A stretch of 64,000 bases of DNA from Phycomyces blakesleeanus NRRL 1555(-) (GCF_001638985.1 NW_017265138.1:1054001-1118000), one strand, 5' to 3'. Numbered from the stretch's first letter, positions 12,806-27,000 are shown. Notes: a model not told the origin generated them from the letters alone. Translations and numbers: made by a program.

Positions 12806-15800
12806 ATGGTCTACCATTCACATCAATGTTCATATTACTTTGCTATAGTTGCCGCCTTATTTTACCTTTATTTTATAAAAATAGGGCTATGTAGTTATCA
12901 GATGGCACCAGAAGCTTCAAATGCTATCACAAATCGTACAATGCCTGCTACCTTTTCATATAATAACAGACTATACACATATGGAGGCCAGGTACCTGAA
13001 AGTTCATCGTCAAATACTTTCTCTTTTATATCTCTGTCCACCGAAGAAGATTCAAAAGGTCAACTTATATACGAGACAGTCCTACAGAATAACCCCGGTC
13101 CATCATGCTCTTACTCTCAGGCTGTAGTTCTTCAAGACAACCACACAGCACTACTTTTCACTGGAATCGACGATAATAAACAGAACGATAACGAAACAAT
13201 TCGCACTTACATATACGATCTCCAAAGTCAAGGTGGTTCTTGGAAAGAGATATTCACGGCTATCGATGCACCTGGGCCAAATTTACGCACATATTTTACA
13301 GCAACACTGGCACCCAATGGAAAAGCTTATATTTATGGCGGAGGTTCTATTAACCTTGCGAGTTCTTTTAATGACTTGTGGGTGTTCGATCCAACTAGCC
13401 TTGAATATGTGAACCTCACTCAGTCAAGTCAAATATGTCGATATGGACACACCGCGACAGCCCTTCCGTAAGTATTACAAGAAAATAGAAATCATAAAAT
13501 GATGTATAAAAATTTATGAGAAAGAAACTATTGTATAGAAATGGTCAGATTGTATTCCTTTTTGGATCAACTTCACAATTTTCCGGTAGTATTCAGACCT
13601 TAATAAGTCCTAATAAAGTTGACATATATGACACAAATACAAACCAATGGATACATATGTGAGCCACAGGAGCTTTAAACAGCAGTATAGGTGCAAGCGC
13701 AGAACTAGGTAATTAAAAAAAAAAATACATATTTTAGTACTTTTCTTCTTCTTCATGCACAAGAATTAATGCTGTTGTAACGGGTTACCTTGTAGGTCCA
13801 GACAAGAAAACAATATTTGTATTTGGTGGTAATAAAAGATCTGGAAAACAGACTTTGTATATCTTGGGCACTAATTATCTACTCCAACATAGGAAAAAAC
13901 GGGAGCACTTCTGAAGATACAGAGTACTACGGAGACCTTTTTTTATTGGATACAAATATATGGATGTGGTCAAAGCTACAAACACCTAATGGACCCTATT
14001 ATGGTCGTGTAGGTTCATCAATGGGGTTTATTGATACAAACTTGCTGGCGATTGCTTATGGTAATTGATTATACCATAGTATATCACGCAAGTTCTAAAA
14101 TTTAATTTATTTCACAGGAAATTTCTCATTCCCTTCAGCAAACGATATAGATATTCTTTATCTTACAGACAAAAACTATTATCAATCTAATTGGATTGGT
14201 GGGCCAGAATACTTGTTAAGCTTTGTCCAAAAGTTACAACCTCATGAAAGCATGAATGGAGGAACAATTGCAGGAATAACTATTGGTGCTATATTGTCTG
14301 CAACAATAATTGGGTTCTGTATCTGGAAAACCTTTAAAGACACTTACTACCTGCCAAATCTGCTGTACAATTTTATTTGGGAGCAAAGGTAAGGCATACG
14401 TCAGTTGAATATAATGTAATATTGAATTCGGTATTCCTTATTTACAGGAGTGGAGAGCCAATGTGGACCGAGATATCTCGTCTGATAGTACAATTTGTTT
14501 TTACATTTTTATTCCTGGCGTATTTGGTATTCTCTATCCAACAAGCTCTTGATAGTCCAACAACAAGTATAACGATGCGTGAAAAAGTATCATATGTGTC
14601 AGTACCAGGTATTTTTTTTATACCTTTCCTTTCAAAAAGGTCTTAATTAAAGAAATGCAATGTTGACTTGAATTTCAATAGACATAAGATTTTGTATCGA
14701 AGGACTTGATATGTCTGCAGAGCCGACTTCTCAAGAATACGATGAATTTAAGTATAGAATATCCTGTATAACCGACAAAGGTACCCGCTGCTCCGAGTTT
14801 GTTACAATGCTTGATACGTCTATACATCTTCCTATATTTGAGGATACTATTGGAAGATCTACGTGTTATCTATTCTCTCCTCCTAGCTGGCTTCACTTAG
14901 GCTATACAGATGATGGATACAGTAATGGGACAAAGCTTCAGTTTACATTTAATGGGAATATGGAGACATCTGTTACGATCCGTATCACTCAATATCCACC
15001 TGGAATGGACCCTAATATACAAGTATACGGACTTGAAGTGAGTAATGTACCACTGCTTATGACGAACCAAGCATTTGAGGAATGGGCTATACGCGATACT
15101 GAGGGAAAGAGTGATCCAAACACATTTACTCTTTATACAAACGAGGCTTTGGTTATGCAATATCAAATCAAAGACCATCAGTATCTCGAGGAAACCGGGT
15201 GGAACAGAATTGGCTTCTTACCTCACTATAAACATACACCAGAAATAAGCTCTTTATATGTTAAGAACAACTTTAGCATGGTGAGAGAGCAATTTACAAC
15301 TTTTGATGGTGAGATCTTTGGCTCTACCACAGTATATCCGATCGACTACGTAACTATAATAGAGCAAGACCAAAAGATGCACACTATTCTGAACTCTCTT
15401 GGTTCTGTTGGTGGTATACTCAGTCTTATGGTTGGAATACAAGCATGGCTATTTGGTTTCCGCCCAAAGTCACCTTGGGGTGTTGTTCAACGCTGGTCTC
15501 GTGGACCTATGAAGCGGTCGCTGGGAAGAAATCTTCAAACAAAGTTCGACACATTGGATACACCTGTTCCCTTTGTAAACCCCGTTAATGTCCGATTTGC
15601 TGACACAGATAAAGTATCTAACGGTCAAATTGACGAAAGCAAAATTATGTTACTAGAGGATCAAAAGGACGAAGAACTTAGGGATTTGCGAGATCGCCTG
15701 GGTCTAATGGAAAAGCGAATGCAGCTGACTGAACGTTTACTGGAGACTTATTATGTTAATGATGAAATATTTAAAGAGCTCGACTTGGCTATCGATTGTC

Positions 15801-15898
15801 ACAAGAAAAGATCCTCTGTAGTTACCGTAGTAGAAGAGGCTAGTTCTAATAATGATACCCTATTGCGAAGGAGAGTGACTAATACAAATTTAGATTAA
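12806..15898 (+). CDS. Kelch-repeat multi-pass membrane protein with an in-frame TGA
   Basis: Seven exons fit with consistent phases: 12806-13467, 13539-13708, 13796-13828, 13893-14060, 14118-14388, 14448-14608 and 14682-15898, giving 893 codons. The N-terminus has a hydrophobic signal or anchor (about 10-32). Kelch-type blades follow (motifs YTYGG, YIYGGG, FVFGG with paired aromatic residues), then a membrane span after the blades, a second near the start of exon 6 (VQFVFTFLFLAYLV), a third (GGILSLMVGIQAWLF) and a C-terminal charged coiled coil. This layout is seen in large mucoralean kelch/galactose-oxidase-like families; the function is unknown. The oddity is a TGA at 13660-13662, codon 262, in the middle of exon 2, although all downstream exons stay open and well spliced. 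It could be a recent nonsense mutation, an allele or a sequencing error. Confidence 0.72.
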
Positions 15899-16848
15899 AA
15901 AACAAACTATTATAAAAAAACAGTTCAGATAAAGATGTTGTCTTTTGTAAAACTTAGGAATATGACTTAAATTTTATACTCTTCTTTGTGCGCTAATTGA
16001 AATATTAAGCGGCGACCCTAAATTATTACCCTCACAGTATATAAGGTTGTTTTTGCATGATTGGAACGAAAAATATATTCAATAATTGCTTTTTTGTTTA
16101 TATATTCTCGCTTAAAAGGACTAAATTTCAGAAATAATACTATATATTAGTAACAGATATATGTATAAAGGCCTACGCTATACCAATATATACAAAAGAA
16201 AAGTAAAAAAAGTGGTTGTATTTTAAAAGGCTTAACTATTTCAATTACCGACAAATGTGTTCCAAGAAGTTCAAATAATCCATCAAAATAAACCAGCAAA
16301 TATATAAACAGCAAAACTTAATCATTTTTTTTTTTAAAAAAAGCAAAGAAATACACAGTAGTTATCCTTAATAGTTTAACCAAACCATTACCATATACAG
16401 AAAAAAGTACTGTCTGCAATAATTGAATAAAAGTTTCTTTCTTTCATACAACGTCGATCAATTTGGACTGAAAACTCTTGAGATTCAGAACTTGTCCTTA
16501 TTTTACACAAAAAATAATAATAGTATTAACGCTTATACATGTTGTTATTATATTTAATGAATTCTGGAAATTTAACTTGAAAAAATAGGTTGATGTGATC
16601 TATAGATGAACAAGAGATTGCGTTAGTGGCTGTTCGACAAAACAAATAGAGAATACCCAAAGCTTAAATAAGAAACCAAATGTACAAAAAAAAAGACAGC
16701 AACAGTAACAGCAACAGCAAAAGCAAAATAATAATAATAATAATCTTCCGCACATACGCAACTTTTCCTCTGTGATTTCAATTCTTTCACTTTGACCATT
16801 ATATCATAATTATGAATCAATCGTCGACCAAGGATTACTCAACATCCC
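15899..16848. other. Spacer between the kelch gene and a small gene
   Basis: AT-rich and without a supported gene. A run of CAACAG/CAAAAG units and then an AAT array at about 16695-16744 precede the next gene and look like leader or promoter sequence. No RNA gene was recognised. Confidence 0.5.
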
Positions 16849-17794
16849 ATGACTTTGCTGACCCTTTCCGGTAATACGAAGAAACGTATTCATAAAGATC
16901 TAAATCGAGAATGCCAACCCAAACAAACAAGATCTATACGTGAATTGTTACTATCAAATTCATAATCGTGAACAATTATTGCAATCAATCTTGAATTTAA
17001 ATACATTTCTATACTTTTTACTATTAATAATTGAAGGAAAAGAAGGGGATCTTTTCTTTTCTTTTCGGCATTGTAAATCAAGACTTTGAAAGCTAATGAC
17101 AGTTGTAAAATCACGTAGAAAGGGACCTCCCAAATTAAAGACTCGATTTGAGGAAGCTAGAAAAAATTATGGTTTATTACCGGTAAACATTTTTAAAAGA
17201 ACGTTTCAATTATGAAAATATAAGTGACAATTTACTACTGTTCTCAGCTCAAGGTGTTCCAGCCAGAGGAATTGGATGGAAAATGGATATGTCCTTTTTG
17301 TTTCAAGCCAGAGTTCACTTTGCCTTTGCCAAATATTGCTCGAACTGATGAAATGGATCATGTGCGTGCGTTGATAGCTGCTCATTTGCATGATCACCGA
17401 GAGGATGTTTTGGACAGAGTATCTACTACAGAGTTTGATACTTATCCTACCGTAAGACTTTACTATTATCATTATTATGTACTTTATTTAAATCCAATGA
17501 ATAAACTAAAAGCGAAAAATTCATTCAATGTTCTGTAGAGGCGCTTGGACAGCAGCAGGCGTGCCCGAGCTTGGGTAGATGGTACAGTTTGTGACCAAAA
17601 GCTTTATAATGTTGGTAAATGTGGTGTATTTTTTATTTATTTATTTGTTTGTTTCATTTGAATTTCTTCGTCAAAGAGAAAGAGACAACTGCATTACATT
17701 CTTGTGCTATTAATCAACTAATTTCGTCTTGTCCTTTCTTTGATTACTTCATTGCCACAACTTGGTGTGCGGCATTTTAGATGGAGCTTGGTAA
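16849..17794 (+). CDS. Small hypothetical protein with a Cys/His-rich core
   Basis: Not recognised. Five exons keep one frame: 16849-16939, 17103-17182, 17248-17451, 17539-17614 and 17781-17794, giving 154 residues ending in DGAW. The first intron is the weakest part of the model, since its acceptor (ACAG at 17099-17102) lies very close to a CTAAT branch-like motif; a shorter form starting at the ATG at 17096 (126 residues) avoids that intron. The N-terminal part is very basic. The central exon has CPFC followed by histidines spaced like H-x10-H-x3-H, so a zinc-binding fold is possible. The clean reading through four small exons is the main evidence that this is a real gene. It ends 290 bases from the convergent histidine kinase gene. 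Confidence 0.5.
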
Positions 17795-18083
17795 GAGTAT
17801 AGGAATATAGAATATGAATAAAAAAAAAGAATGCTTATTGAAACCAATCGGTCAACAGAATAACCCCAAAGTTACTTGAAGCGAAGCGATACAAGAATAT
17901 ATGGCACTACAAATGCTGGTACCAGACCAACCAATATAGAAGATCAAACCTCTTGAAAATAAACTTGTATGTAAAAAAGAAAAGAAAAGAATAAAACCAA
18001 AAAAAGGGTTCTTTAAAGGGAAAATAAAAAAAAACGCACACATTCACTTGATACCTTCATTTTGACGTGCTTGGTGAATGTGC

Positions 18084-21000
18084 TTATTTTTCTGGTTTCA
18101 CTCTTCCCATACTTAACATTTGGGCAGATCGAGGGGAGAACTTCTTGATGGCTGTAATAAGATCAGGGAATCTCAGTGGTTTCGTGACATATTCATCCTA
18201 CACAAATCCAACAAACCATTAATTAATAAAAAAATATCCCAGTTTTCATTTTACTGTAATTTTATCACTAACCATTCCGGCCTGTAAACACTTCTCTCGA
18301 TCACCAATCATGGCGTGTGCTGTCAACGCAATAATAGGCACATGCGTATTTTTGTTAGATGCTCTCTCAGATTCACGGATACGTTGAGTCGCTTCGAATC
18401 CACCCATGATAGGCATTTGTACATCCATAAGAATCAAATCGTATGAGTCTTTCTCAAATGCCTCTAAAGCCAATTTTCCATTCGATACAATCTTGACCCT
18501 GTGGCCGAATTTTTCAAGAATGCGGACAGCCAATTTTTGGTTCACAATATTGTCTTCAGCCAAAAGAATTTCCAGAGGAACTTCCTTTGTTGAGTCGCTT
18601 GGAAGTGCAGCATGAGTCTCCAATGCGGGCAAAAGAACATGAACCAAGTCAGCCAGATTTGTAGGAGCACTAATATATCCTGTAACTCCGAGATCAATAC
18701 AGAGTTTCATATTGATATGTTGAGTATCAGGCGCAATCAACACAATTGGAGTATATCGTAGATGAACAGCCTCGCGAACTTTCTCGGCATATATCATCTT
18801 ATCCACAATAACGGTATCGAAGAATGGTGCATATCGAGTGCGCGAAGCAGCAGCATTGATAGTCTCGGTCAATTCATCGACATTCTTCACACGAACAGGC
18901 TTTAGACCAATTGTTTCAATAGCCTTTGCGACGCCAGTTTGATCGTTCATCGTATCAAGATAAAGAACACTGCGACCCTTGAAGCGAGCCATTTTTTCAA
19001 TAATCTCAGAGTCACTCATCTTGAATTGGCGGAATTTTATGGTAAAGTAGAAGCGTGAGCCACGGCCATAGGTAGATTCTACCCACAAATCACCACCCAT
19101 CAATCGGACAAGGTGTCTGGAGATCGATAAACCAAGACCAGTTCCACCGTATTCACGACTGAAATAAGCGCAACGCACACAGATACGTACAAATAATAAA
19201 ATAATGATGAAAAGTGATTAGTCCCTTGTTTATTTTAAATAATAATAATAGTAATAATAATAATGCAAATATCTGGTACTTACGTAGTACTTCCATCGGC
19301 TTGACAAAAAGTGTCGAAAATCACATTGAGCTTGTCTTCTTGAATACCAATACCAGTATCACTCACACACATTTGTACCACGACATAATCATCATCTACT
19401 TCCTTCACTTTTGTCTCCAAAACCACCTCACCACGAGTCGTAAACTTGATGGCATTTCCAATCAAGTTGGTAATAACTTGTCGGAGACGGAGGGTATCAC
19501 CAATGACTTGATCAGGGATCGAACTTTCCACATTGTATATCAAGTCGAGCTTTTTTTGGTTAGCCTTCACAGCCAAGGTTTTGAGGACACCAAATATTGC
19601 TGAGCGTAATGAGAAAGGAATGGTCTCAATTGTCATTCTACCAGCTTCAATCTTGGAAATATCCAAAATATCATCAATAATTATAAGGAGATTGTTAGCC
19701 AAGTTGGATACAATCATCAAATTCTCGCGCTGCTGTCGTGTCAATTCAGTCTCAAGTGTCAAAGAAGTCATGCCAATAATGCCATTCATGGGTGTTCGGA
19801 TTTCGTGACTCATATTGGCCAGGAACTCACTCTTGGATCTGTTAGCAAGCTCAGCTGCTTCTCTAGCCAGCCTGTTCTTTTGAATAGCATCTCGAAGGGA
19901 GCTAACCATTTGATTGATCTTTGTTTTGAGTGAGTCCATCTCTCCGGAAGCCTCTACTGTGATTAGACGGGAAAAGTCGTTCTCAGTTGCTGCAGCAGAA
20001 ATCTGAGCAAACGCACGGACTTGAGTGGTGAGGTTTGTAGCCATCGTATTCACATTGCTTGTGATCTGGCGCCAAACACCTTCGACATCCATAACTTGGG
20101 CCTGAACACCAAGCTTTCCTTCTGTGCCTACTTCCATAGCTACACGTGTAACTTCAGATGCAAATGAACTCAATTGATCCACCATTGTATTGATCGTGTT
20201 TTTCAACTCAGCAATTTCACCATGGACTTCGACCTCAATCTTCTTTGAGAGATCTCCTTGAGCCACAGCTTTGCAAACTGCTGCAATTGCACGGAGTTGA
20301 TCGGTTAGATTTCCAGCCATCAGGTTCACATTATCAGTCAAGTCTTTCCACGTGCCATCTACACCGGCAATGGTAGCCTGGCCACCAAGAATACCCTCTG
20401 TACCAACTTCTCTTGCTACACGTGTAACTTCAGCTGCAAACACACGAAGTTGATCTACCATTGAATTGACTGTTTCTTTGAGCTGCAGGATCTCTCCTTG
20501 GACTTCCACTACAATCTTTCGTGACAAATCTCCTCGTGCAACTGCTGTTGTCACAGCGGCAATACTTCGAACTTGGGTTGTTAGGTTTCCTGCCATCATG
20601 TTGACATTGTCGGTTAGGTCCTTCCAGGTGCCTGCCACGCCCTCAACAGTAGCTTGGCCACCTAGCTTTCCTTCCGTTCCGACTTCTCTAGCTACACGAG
20701 TAACCTCTGATGCAAACACACGCAATTGATCAACCATGGAATTGACTGTAATCTTGAGGTCCATTATCTCTCCTTGAGTTTCTACTTCAATTTTCTTTGA
20801 AAGATCTCCATTGGCGACTGCCTTTGTAACTTCGGCAATAGATCGTACTTGTGTGGTAAGGTTGGCTGCCATGATATTTACATTATATGTAAGATCAGAC
20901 CATGTTCCAGCAACACCTTGTACCACAGCCTGGCCACCTAATTTTCCTTCAGTTCCTACTTCCTTGGACACACGAGTAACTTCGGAAGCAAAGACACGCA

Positions 21001-24000
21001 GTTGGTCAACCATGCTATTTACAATATTCTTTAGATCCAATATTTCTCCCTGGGTTTCAACGTCAATTTTCTTCGAAAGATCTCCATTGGCAACCGCTTT
21101 GGTTACTTCAGCAATGGATCGTACTTGAGTAGTAAGGTTGGCAGCCATGATGTTAACATTATCTGTCAAATCAGACCAAGTACCAGCCACTCCCTGAACA
21201 GTCGCTTGTCCTCCAAGCTTGCCTTCGGTGCCTACTTCTTTAGAGACTCGAGTGACTTCAGAGGCAAAGATTCGCAGGAAATCTACCATGTTATTGACCG
21301 TGTTCTTCAATTCAGCAATTTCGCCACCACTCTCGACAACAATCTTCTTTGAAAGATCTCCATTGGCTACAGCTTTTGTGACCTCTGCAATCGATCTCAC
21401 CTGGTCTGTCAAGTTTGCAGCCATAATGTTGACATTGTCAGTCAAGTCAAACCAGGTGCCAGCAACTCCTTGAACAACAGCCTGTCCACCCAATTTGCCT
21501 TCCGTGCCGACTTCTTTTGCTACACGAGTTACTTCTGATGCAAAGATTCGAAGCGAGTCTACCATGTCATTCACGATATTCTTCAACTCTGCGATCTCAC
21601 CACCACTCTCAACTACAATCTTTTTGGATAGATCTCCGTTTGCCACTGCCCTAGTTACTTCGGCAATTGAGCGCACCTGATTGGTAAGGTTTGCGGCCAT
21701 TATGTTGACATTGTCGGTCAAATCAAGCCATGTTCCAGCGACACCGTCTACAGTTGCTTGACCACCCAATCTACCTTCTGTACCGACTTCTTTTGAAACA
21801 CGGGTGACTTCGGATGCAAATATACGTAGTTGATCCACCATGGAATTGACGGTAAGTTTTAGATCCAAGATCTCTCCGCGTGTTTCTACTTCAATCTTTT
21901 TAGATAGATCTCCGTGAGCAACAGCTTTGGTAACCTGGGCAATACTTCTGACTTGAGTTGTGAGATTTGCAGCCATAATGTTGACATTGTCAGTCAAATC
22001 AAACCATGTACCCGCAACTCCTCGGACAACGGCCTGCCCACCCAATTTTCCATCTGTACCAACTTCTCTTGCAACTCGAGTAACTTCAGACGCAAACACT
22101 CGCAGTTGATCTACCATACTGTTGACAGTGTTCTTTAGCTGTGCAATCTCTCCGCCACTTTCGACTTCGATCTTTTTGGACAGATCACCATTGGCAACAG
22201 CGATGGTTACTTCGGCAATACTGCGGACTTGGTTGGTGAGGTTTGCAGCCATGATGTTGACGTTGTCAGTCAAATCCGACCAAGTACCAGCTACTCCCTG
22301 AACCTTGGCTTGACCACCTAGTTTTCCTTCCGTGCCTACTTCTTTCGACACACGGGTTACCTCGGAAGCAAAAATACGCAAAAAGTCAACCATGTTATTG
22401 ACTGTGTTCTTTAGCTCTGCAATTTCGCCGCCGCTCTCGACTTCGATCTTCTTGGATAAGTCACCATTGGCAACAGCGATGGTTACTTCGGCAATACTGC
22501 GGACTTGGTTGGTGAGGTTTGCAGCCATGATGTTGACGTTGTCTGTTAAATCCGACCAGGTACCAGCAACCCCCTGAACTTTTGCTTGACCGCCTAGTTT
22601 TCCTTCGGTGCCTACTTCCTTAGATACACGGGTTACTTCAGAGGCGAAAATACGCAAAAAGTCAACCATGTTGTTGACCGTATTCTTGAGTTCTGCGATT
22701 TCTCCACCGCTCTCGACTTCAATCTTCTTGGAGAGATCTCCATTGGCAACCGCAATTGTTACTTCAGCAATTGATCGAACTTGGTTGGTAAGGTTTGCCG
22801 CCATGATATTAACGTTGTCAGTCAAATCCGACCAGGTACCAGCTACTCCCTGAACCTTGGCCTGACCACCTAGCTTTCCTTCAGTACCTACTTCTTTGGA
22901 CACACGAGTTACTTCTGAAGCAAAGATACGCAAAAAGTCAACCATGTTGTTGACCGTGTTCTTTAGCTCCGCAATCTCTCCGCCACTCTCGACTTCAATC
23001 TTTTTGGAGAGATCTCCATTGGCGACTGCGATGGTTACTTCAGCAATTGATCGTACTTGGGTTGTCAGATTGGCAGCCATGATATTCACATTATCTGTTA
23101 GGTCAGACCAGGTGCCCGCAACTCCTTGTACCTTGGCTTGACCACCTAGTTTTCCTTCTGTTCCAACTTCTTTCGACACACGGGTTACTTCGGAAGCAAA
23201 GATACGCAAGAAATCAACCATATTATTAACCGTGTTCTTTAGTTCTGCAATTTCTCCGCCACTTTCGACTTCAATCTTTTTGGAGAGATCTCCATTGGCG
23301 ACTGCGATTGTTACTTCAGCGATTGATCGTACTTGGGTTGTAAGGTTGGCGGCCATGATGTTCACATTGTCGGTTAGATCAGACCAAGTGCCTGCAACAC
23401 CCTGAACTACTGCCTGACCGCCTAGCTTTCCCTCTGTGCCTACTTCTTTGGATACACGAGTAACTTCAGAAGCAAAGATACGCAAAAAGTCGACCATGTT
23501 GTTGACTATATTCTTTAGTTCTAGGATCTCTCCGCCACTCTCGACTTCTATTTTCTTTGAAAGATCTCCGTTTGCAACAGCCTTTGTGACTTCGGCGATG
23601 GATCTTACTTGGGTTGTAAGATTAGCAGCCATAATGTTGACATTGTCAGTGAGATCAGACCAAGTACCGGCCACGCCTTGGACTGTTGCTTGACCACCTA
23701 GCTTTCCTTCTGTTCCAACTTCTTTGGACACACGAGTTACTTCTGAAGCAAAGATACGCAAAAAGTCAACCATGTTGTTGACCGTGTTCTTTAGCTCCGC
23801 AATCTCTCCGCCACTCTCGACTTCAATCTTTTTGGAGAGATCTCCATTGGCGACTGCGATGGTTACTTCGGCGATAGATCGTACTTGGGTGGTAAGGTTA
23901 GCGGCCATGATATTCACATTGTCGGTTAGGTCAGACCAAGTGCCTGCAACACCTTGCACTACAGCCTGACCGCCTAGCTTTCCTTCTGTTCCGACTTCTT

Positions 24001-27000
24001 TGGATACGCGAGTAACTTCAGAAGCAAAGATACGCAAAAAGTCGACCATGTTGTTGACGATATTCTTTAGCTCTAGGATCTCTCCACCACTCTCGACTTC
24101 TATCTTCTTTGAGAGATCACCGTTTGCCACTGCCTTGGTGACTTCGGCAATAGATCGTACTTGGGTTGTCAGATTTGCTGCCATGATATTCACATTATCG
24201 GTTAGGTCAGACCAGGTGCCTGCCACTCCTTGTACCTTGGCTTGACCGCCTAGTTTTCCCTCTGTGCCTACTTCTTTTGACACACGGGTTACCTCGGAAG
24301 CAAAGATACGCAAAAAGTCAACCATGTTATTGACTGTGTTCTTTAGCTCTGCAATTTCGCCGCCACTCTCGACTTCAATCTTCTTGGAGAGATCTCCATT
24401 TGCAACTGCGATTGTTACTTCAGCGATTGATCGTACTTGGGTTGTAAGATTGGCAGCCATGATGTTTACATTGTCGGTTAGATCAGACCAAGTGCCTGCA
24501 ACACCCTGAACTACTGCCTGACCGCCTAGCTTTCCCTCTGTGCCTACTTCTTTGGATACGCGAGTAACTTCAGAAGCAAAGATACGCAAGAAATCAACCA
24601 TATTATTAACAGTGTTCTTTAGTTCTGCAATTTCTCCGCCACTTTCGACTTCAATCTTTTTGGAGAGATCTCCATTGGCGACTGCGATGGTTACTTCAGC
24701 GATTGATCGTACTTGAGTTGTAAGGTTGGCGGCCATGATGTTCACATTGTCGGTTAGATCAGACCAAGTGCCTGCAACACCCTGAACTACTGCCTGACCG
24801 CCTAGCTTTCCCTCTGTGCCTACTTCTTTGGATACACGAGTAACTTCAGAAGCAAAGATACGCAAAAAGTCGACCATGTTGTTGACTATATTCTTCAGTT
24901 CTAAGATCTCTCCGCCACTCTCGACTTCTATCTTCTTTGAGAGATCACCATTTGCCACTGCCTTGGTGACTTCGGCAATAGATCGTACTTGGGTTGTTAA
25001 ATTGGCGGCCATCATATTGACGTTATCAGTAAGATCAAGCCATGTTCCTGCCACGCCTTCTACTGTTGCCTGTCCGCCTAGTTTTCCTTCTGTGCCGACT
25101 TCTTTTGATACACGAGTGACTTCAGAGGCAAACACGTTGAGTTGATCGACCATGTTGTTGACTGTATTCTTGAGATCTTGGATCTCTCCCTGTGTTTCGA
25201 CTTCGATTTTCTTTGAGAGATCGCCCTTGGCGACAGCCTTGGTGACTTCGGCGATTGAGCGTACCTGAGTTGTGAGGTTGGCAGCCATGGTATTGACATT
25301 GTCGGTTAGATCCTTCCAGGTTCCACTGACGTTATGCACGACCGCTTCTCCGCCTAGTTTTCCTTCTGTGCCGACCTCTCTGGCAACACGGGTAACTTCA
25401 GATGCAAATACTCGCAATTGGTCGACCATGTTGTTGACTGTGTTCTTGAGATCGAGGATTTCCCCCTGTGTTTCAACGTCAATCTTCTTGGACAGATCGC
25501 CGAGTGCAACGGCCTTTGTGACTTCTGCGATCGATCGTACTTGGGTAGTGAGGTTTGCGGCCATTGTGTTTACATTATCGGTTAGATCCATCCATGTACC
25601 ACCAATATCTTTGACGACAGCTTGTCCGCCCAATTTTCCTTCCACGCCTACTTCGAGTGATACTCTTCTGACCTCTGCTGAGAATCGAGTCAGTTGATCG
25701 ACCTAGCATGACAATTGTCAAAGATAACGATTGATTGATTAATTGATTGATTAGTTAATTGTTATTTCGAGTAAAGATAATATTGATATATAGTAATAGA
25801 CATATATATATATATTTGGGGTAGTACCATTCTGTTCATTGTTTTCTTGAGATCAAGGATCTCTCCTTGGGCATTTATGGTGACTTTTTTGGTTAGATCT
25901 CCTCTGGCTACTGCTGTGGCTACCATTGAAATATCTCGTACTTGAACAGTGACCTTGGAGGACATCATGTTCACATTATCTATTACATCCTTCCAGGTTC
26001 CTCCGACATCTTTGACTATTGCTTGAGATCCAAGAATACCTTCTGAACCAAGTTCAGATGATACGCGAGTAACTTCGGTTGCGAAATTTGATAACTAGTA
26101 TAACCAAAATCAAATAAAATAATAATAATAAAAAAGAAAAAAAAATTAAAAAAAAAGAATTTATTAGATAAAATAGAACATTAGAGAAGAATGAAAACCA
26201 AAAATTTCCCCGCACTTGCACACACAGATACACAAAAAAAAAAAGAAAAAAAAGGAAATATTTGTGTATGTAGATATGTATATATGTATATATGTATATA
26301 TGTGCATGTGTATGTATGTGTAGTTTGTATATGCAGTGTGTATGTGTGATAGATAATAATAATAATAATAGTGACAGTAATACCAATAATACTAATACTA
26401 ATATTAATACTAATATTAATATTAATATTAATAATAACATACCTGATCTACCATGGTATTAATTGTATTCTTGAGGTCGAGCATTTCTCCTTTGACGTTG
26501 ACAGTGACCTTCTTTGTGAGATCACCTTTGGCTATTGCGGTTGAGACATCGGCAATATCTCGGACTTGTTCAACGTGATTTCGGGTCATATCATTGAGAT
26601 TGGTTACAACGCTGTGCCAGACACCTTTCATGTCAGGGCCGCATTGGGCCTGGACACCGAGTTTTCCGTTTACAGCAGTTTCATGGATGACGTGCAGAAC
26701 ACTGTCAGAGAGTCGTTTGAGTTGGTCGGCCATTGCGTTGATTGTGTGTTTGAGATTAGATTGGGGAGGATTGGAAGTTGAGTTTGAGTGTGTGTTTGTG
26801 TTTGAATGCTGGCATGTGATGCGTTGGTCAAGTTCGCCTGTCATGATAGCAGCTGCGACCTGAATAGTCTGTTGGACACATGTGGGGCAGAAATCAGAGT
26901 GTTGTTGTGTGGGGGTTGGGATGGTTGGTAGATTTGAATGGAGGGAGATGTCGTTGATTGGAAGGGATTCTATCACAGCATTCGAAAGGGTAGAGAGGTT

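Noticed and set aside
13660..13662. TGA in the kelch gene as selenocysteine or an altered genetic code
   Set aside because: Other genes in the window use TGA as a stop (for example 47952-47954) and no selenocysteine insertion element was seen.
16812..16870. Possible first exon MNQSSTKDYSTSHDF with donor GTAATA
   Set aside because: It ends in phase 2 and no acceptor before 17100 joins it to the downstream frame without a stop.
19853..25648. Regular spaced repeats as a CRISPR array
   Set aside because: The period is 276 bp, the repeats are coding and in frame, and this is a eukaryotic genome.
20466..25697. Many open frames of 60-140 codons on the plus strand opposite the histidine kinase
   Set aside because: They repeat with the 276-bp HAMP period and are antisense shadows of the conserved units; no start context, splice logic or family match.
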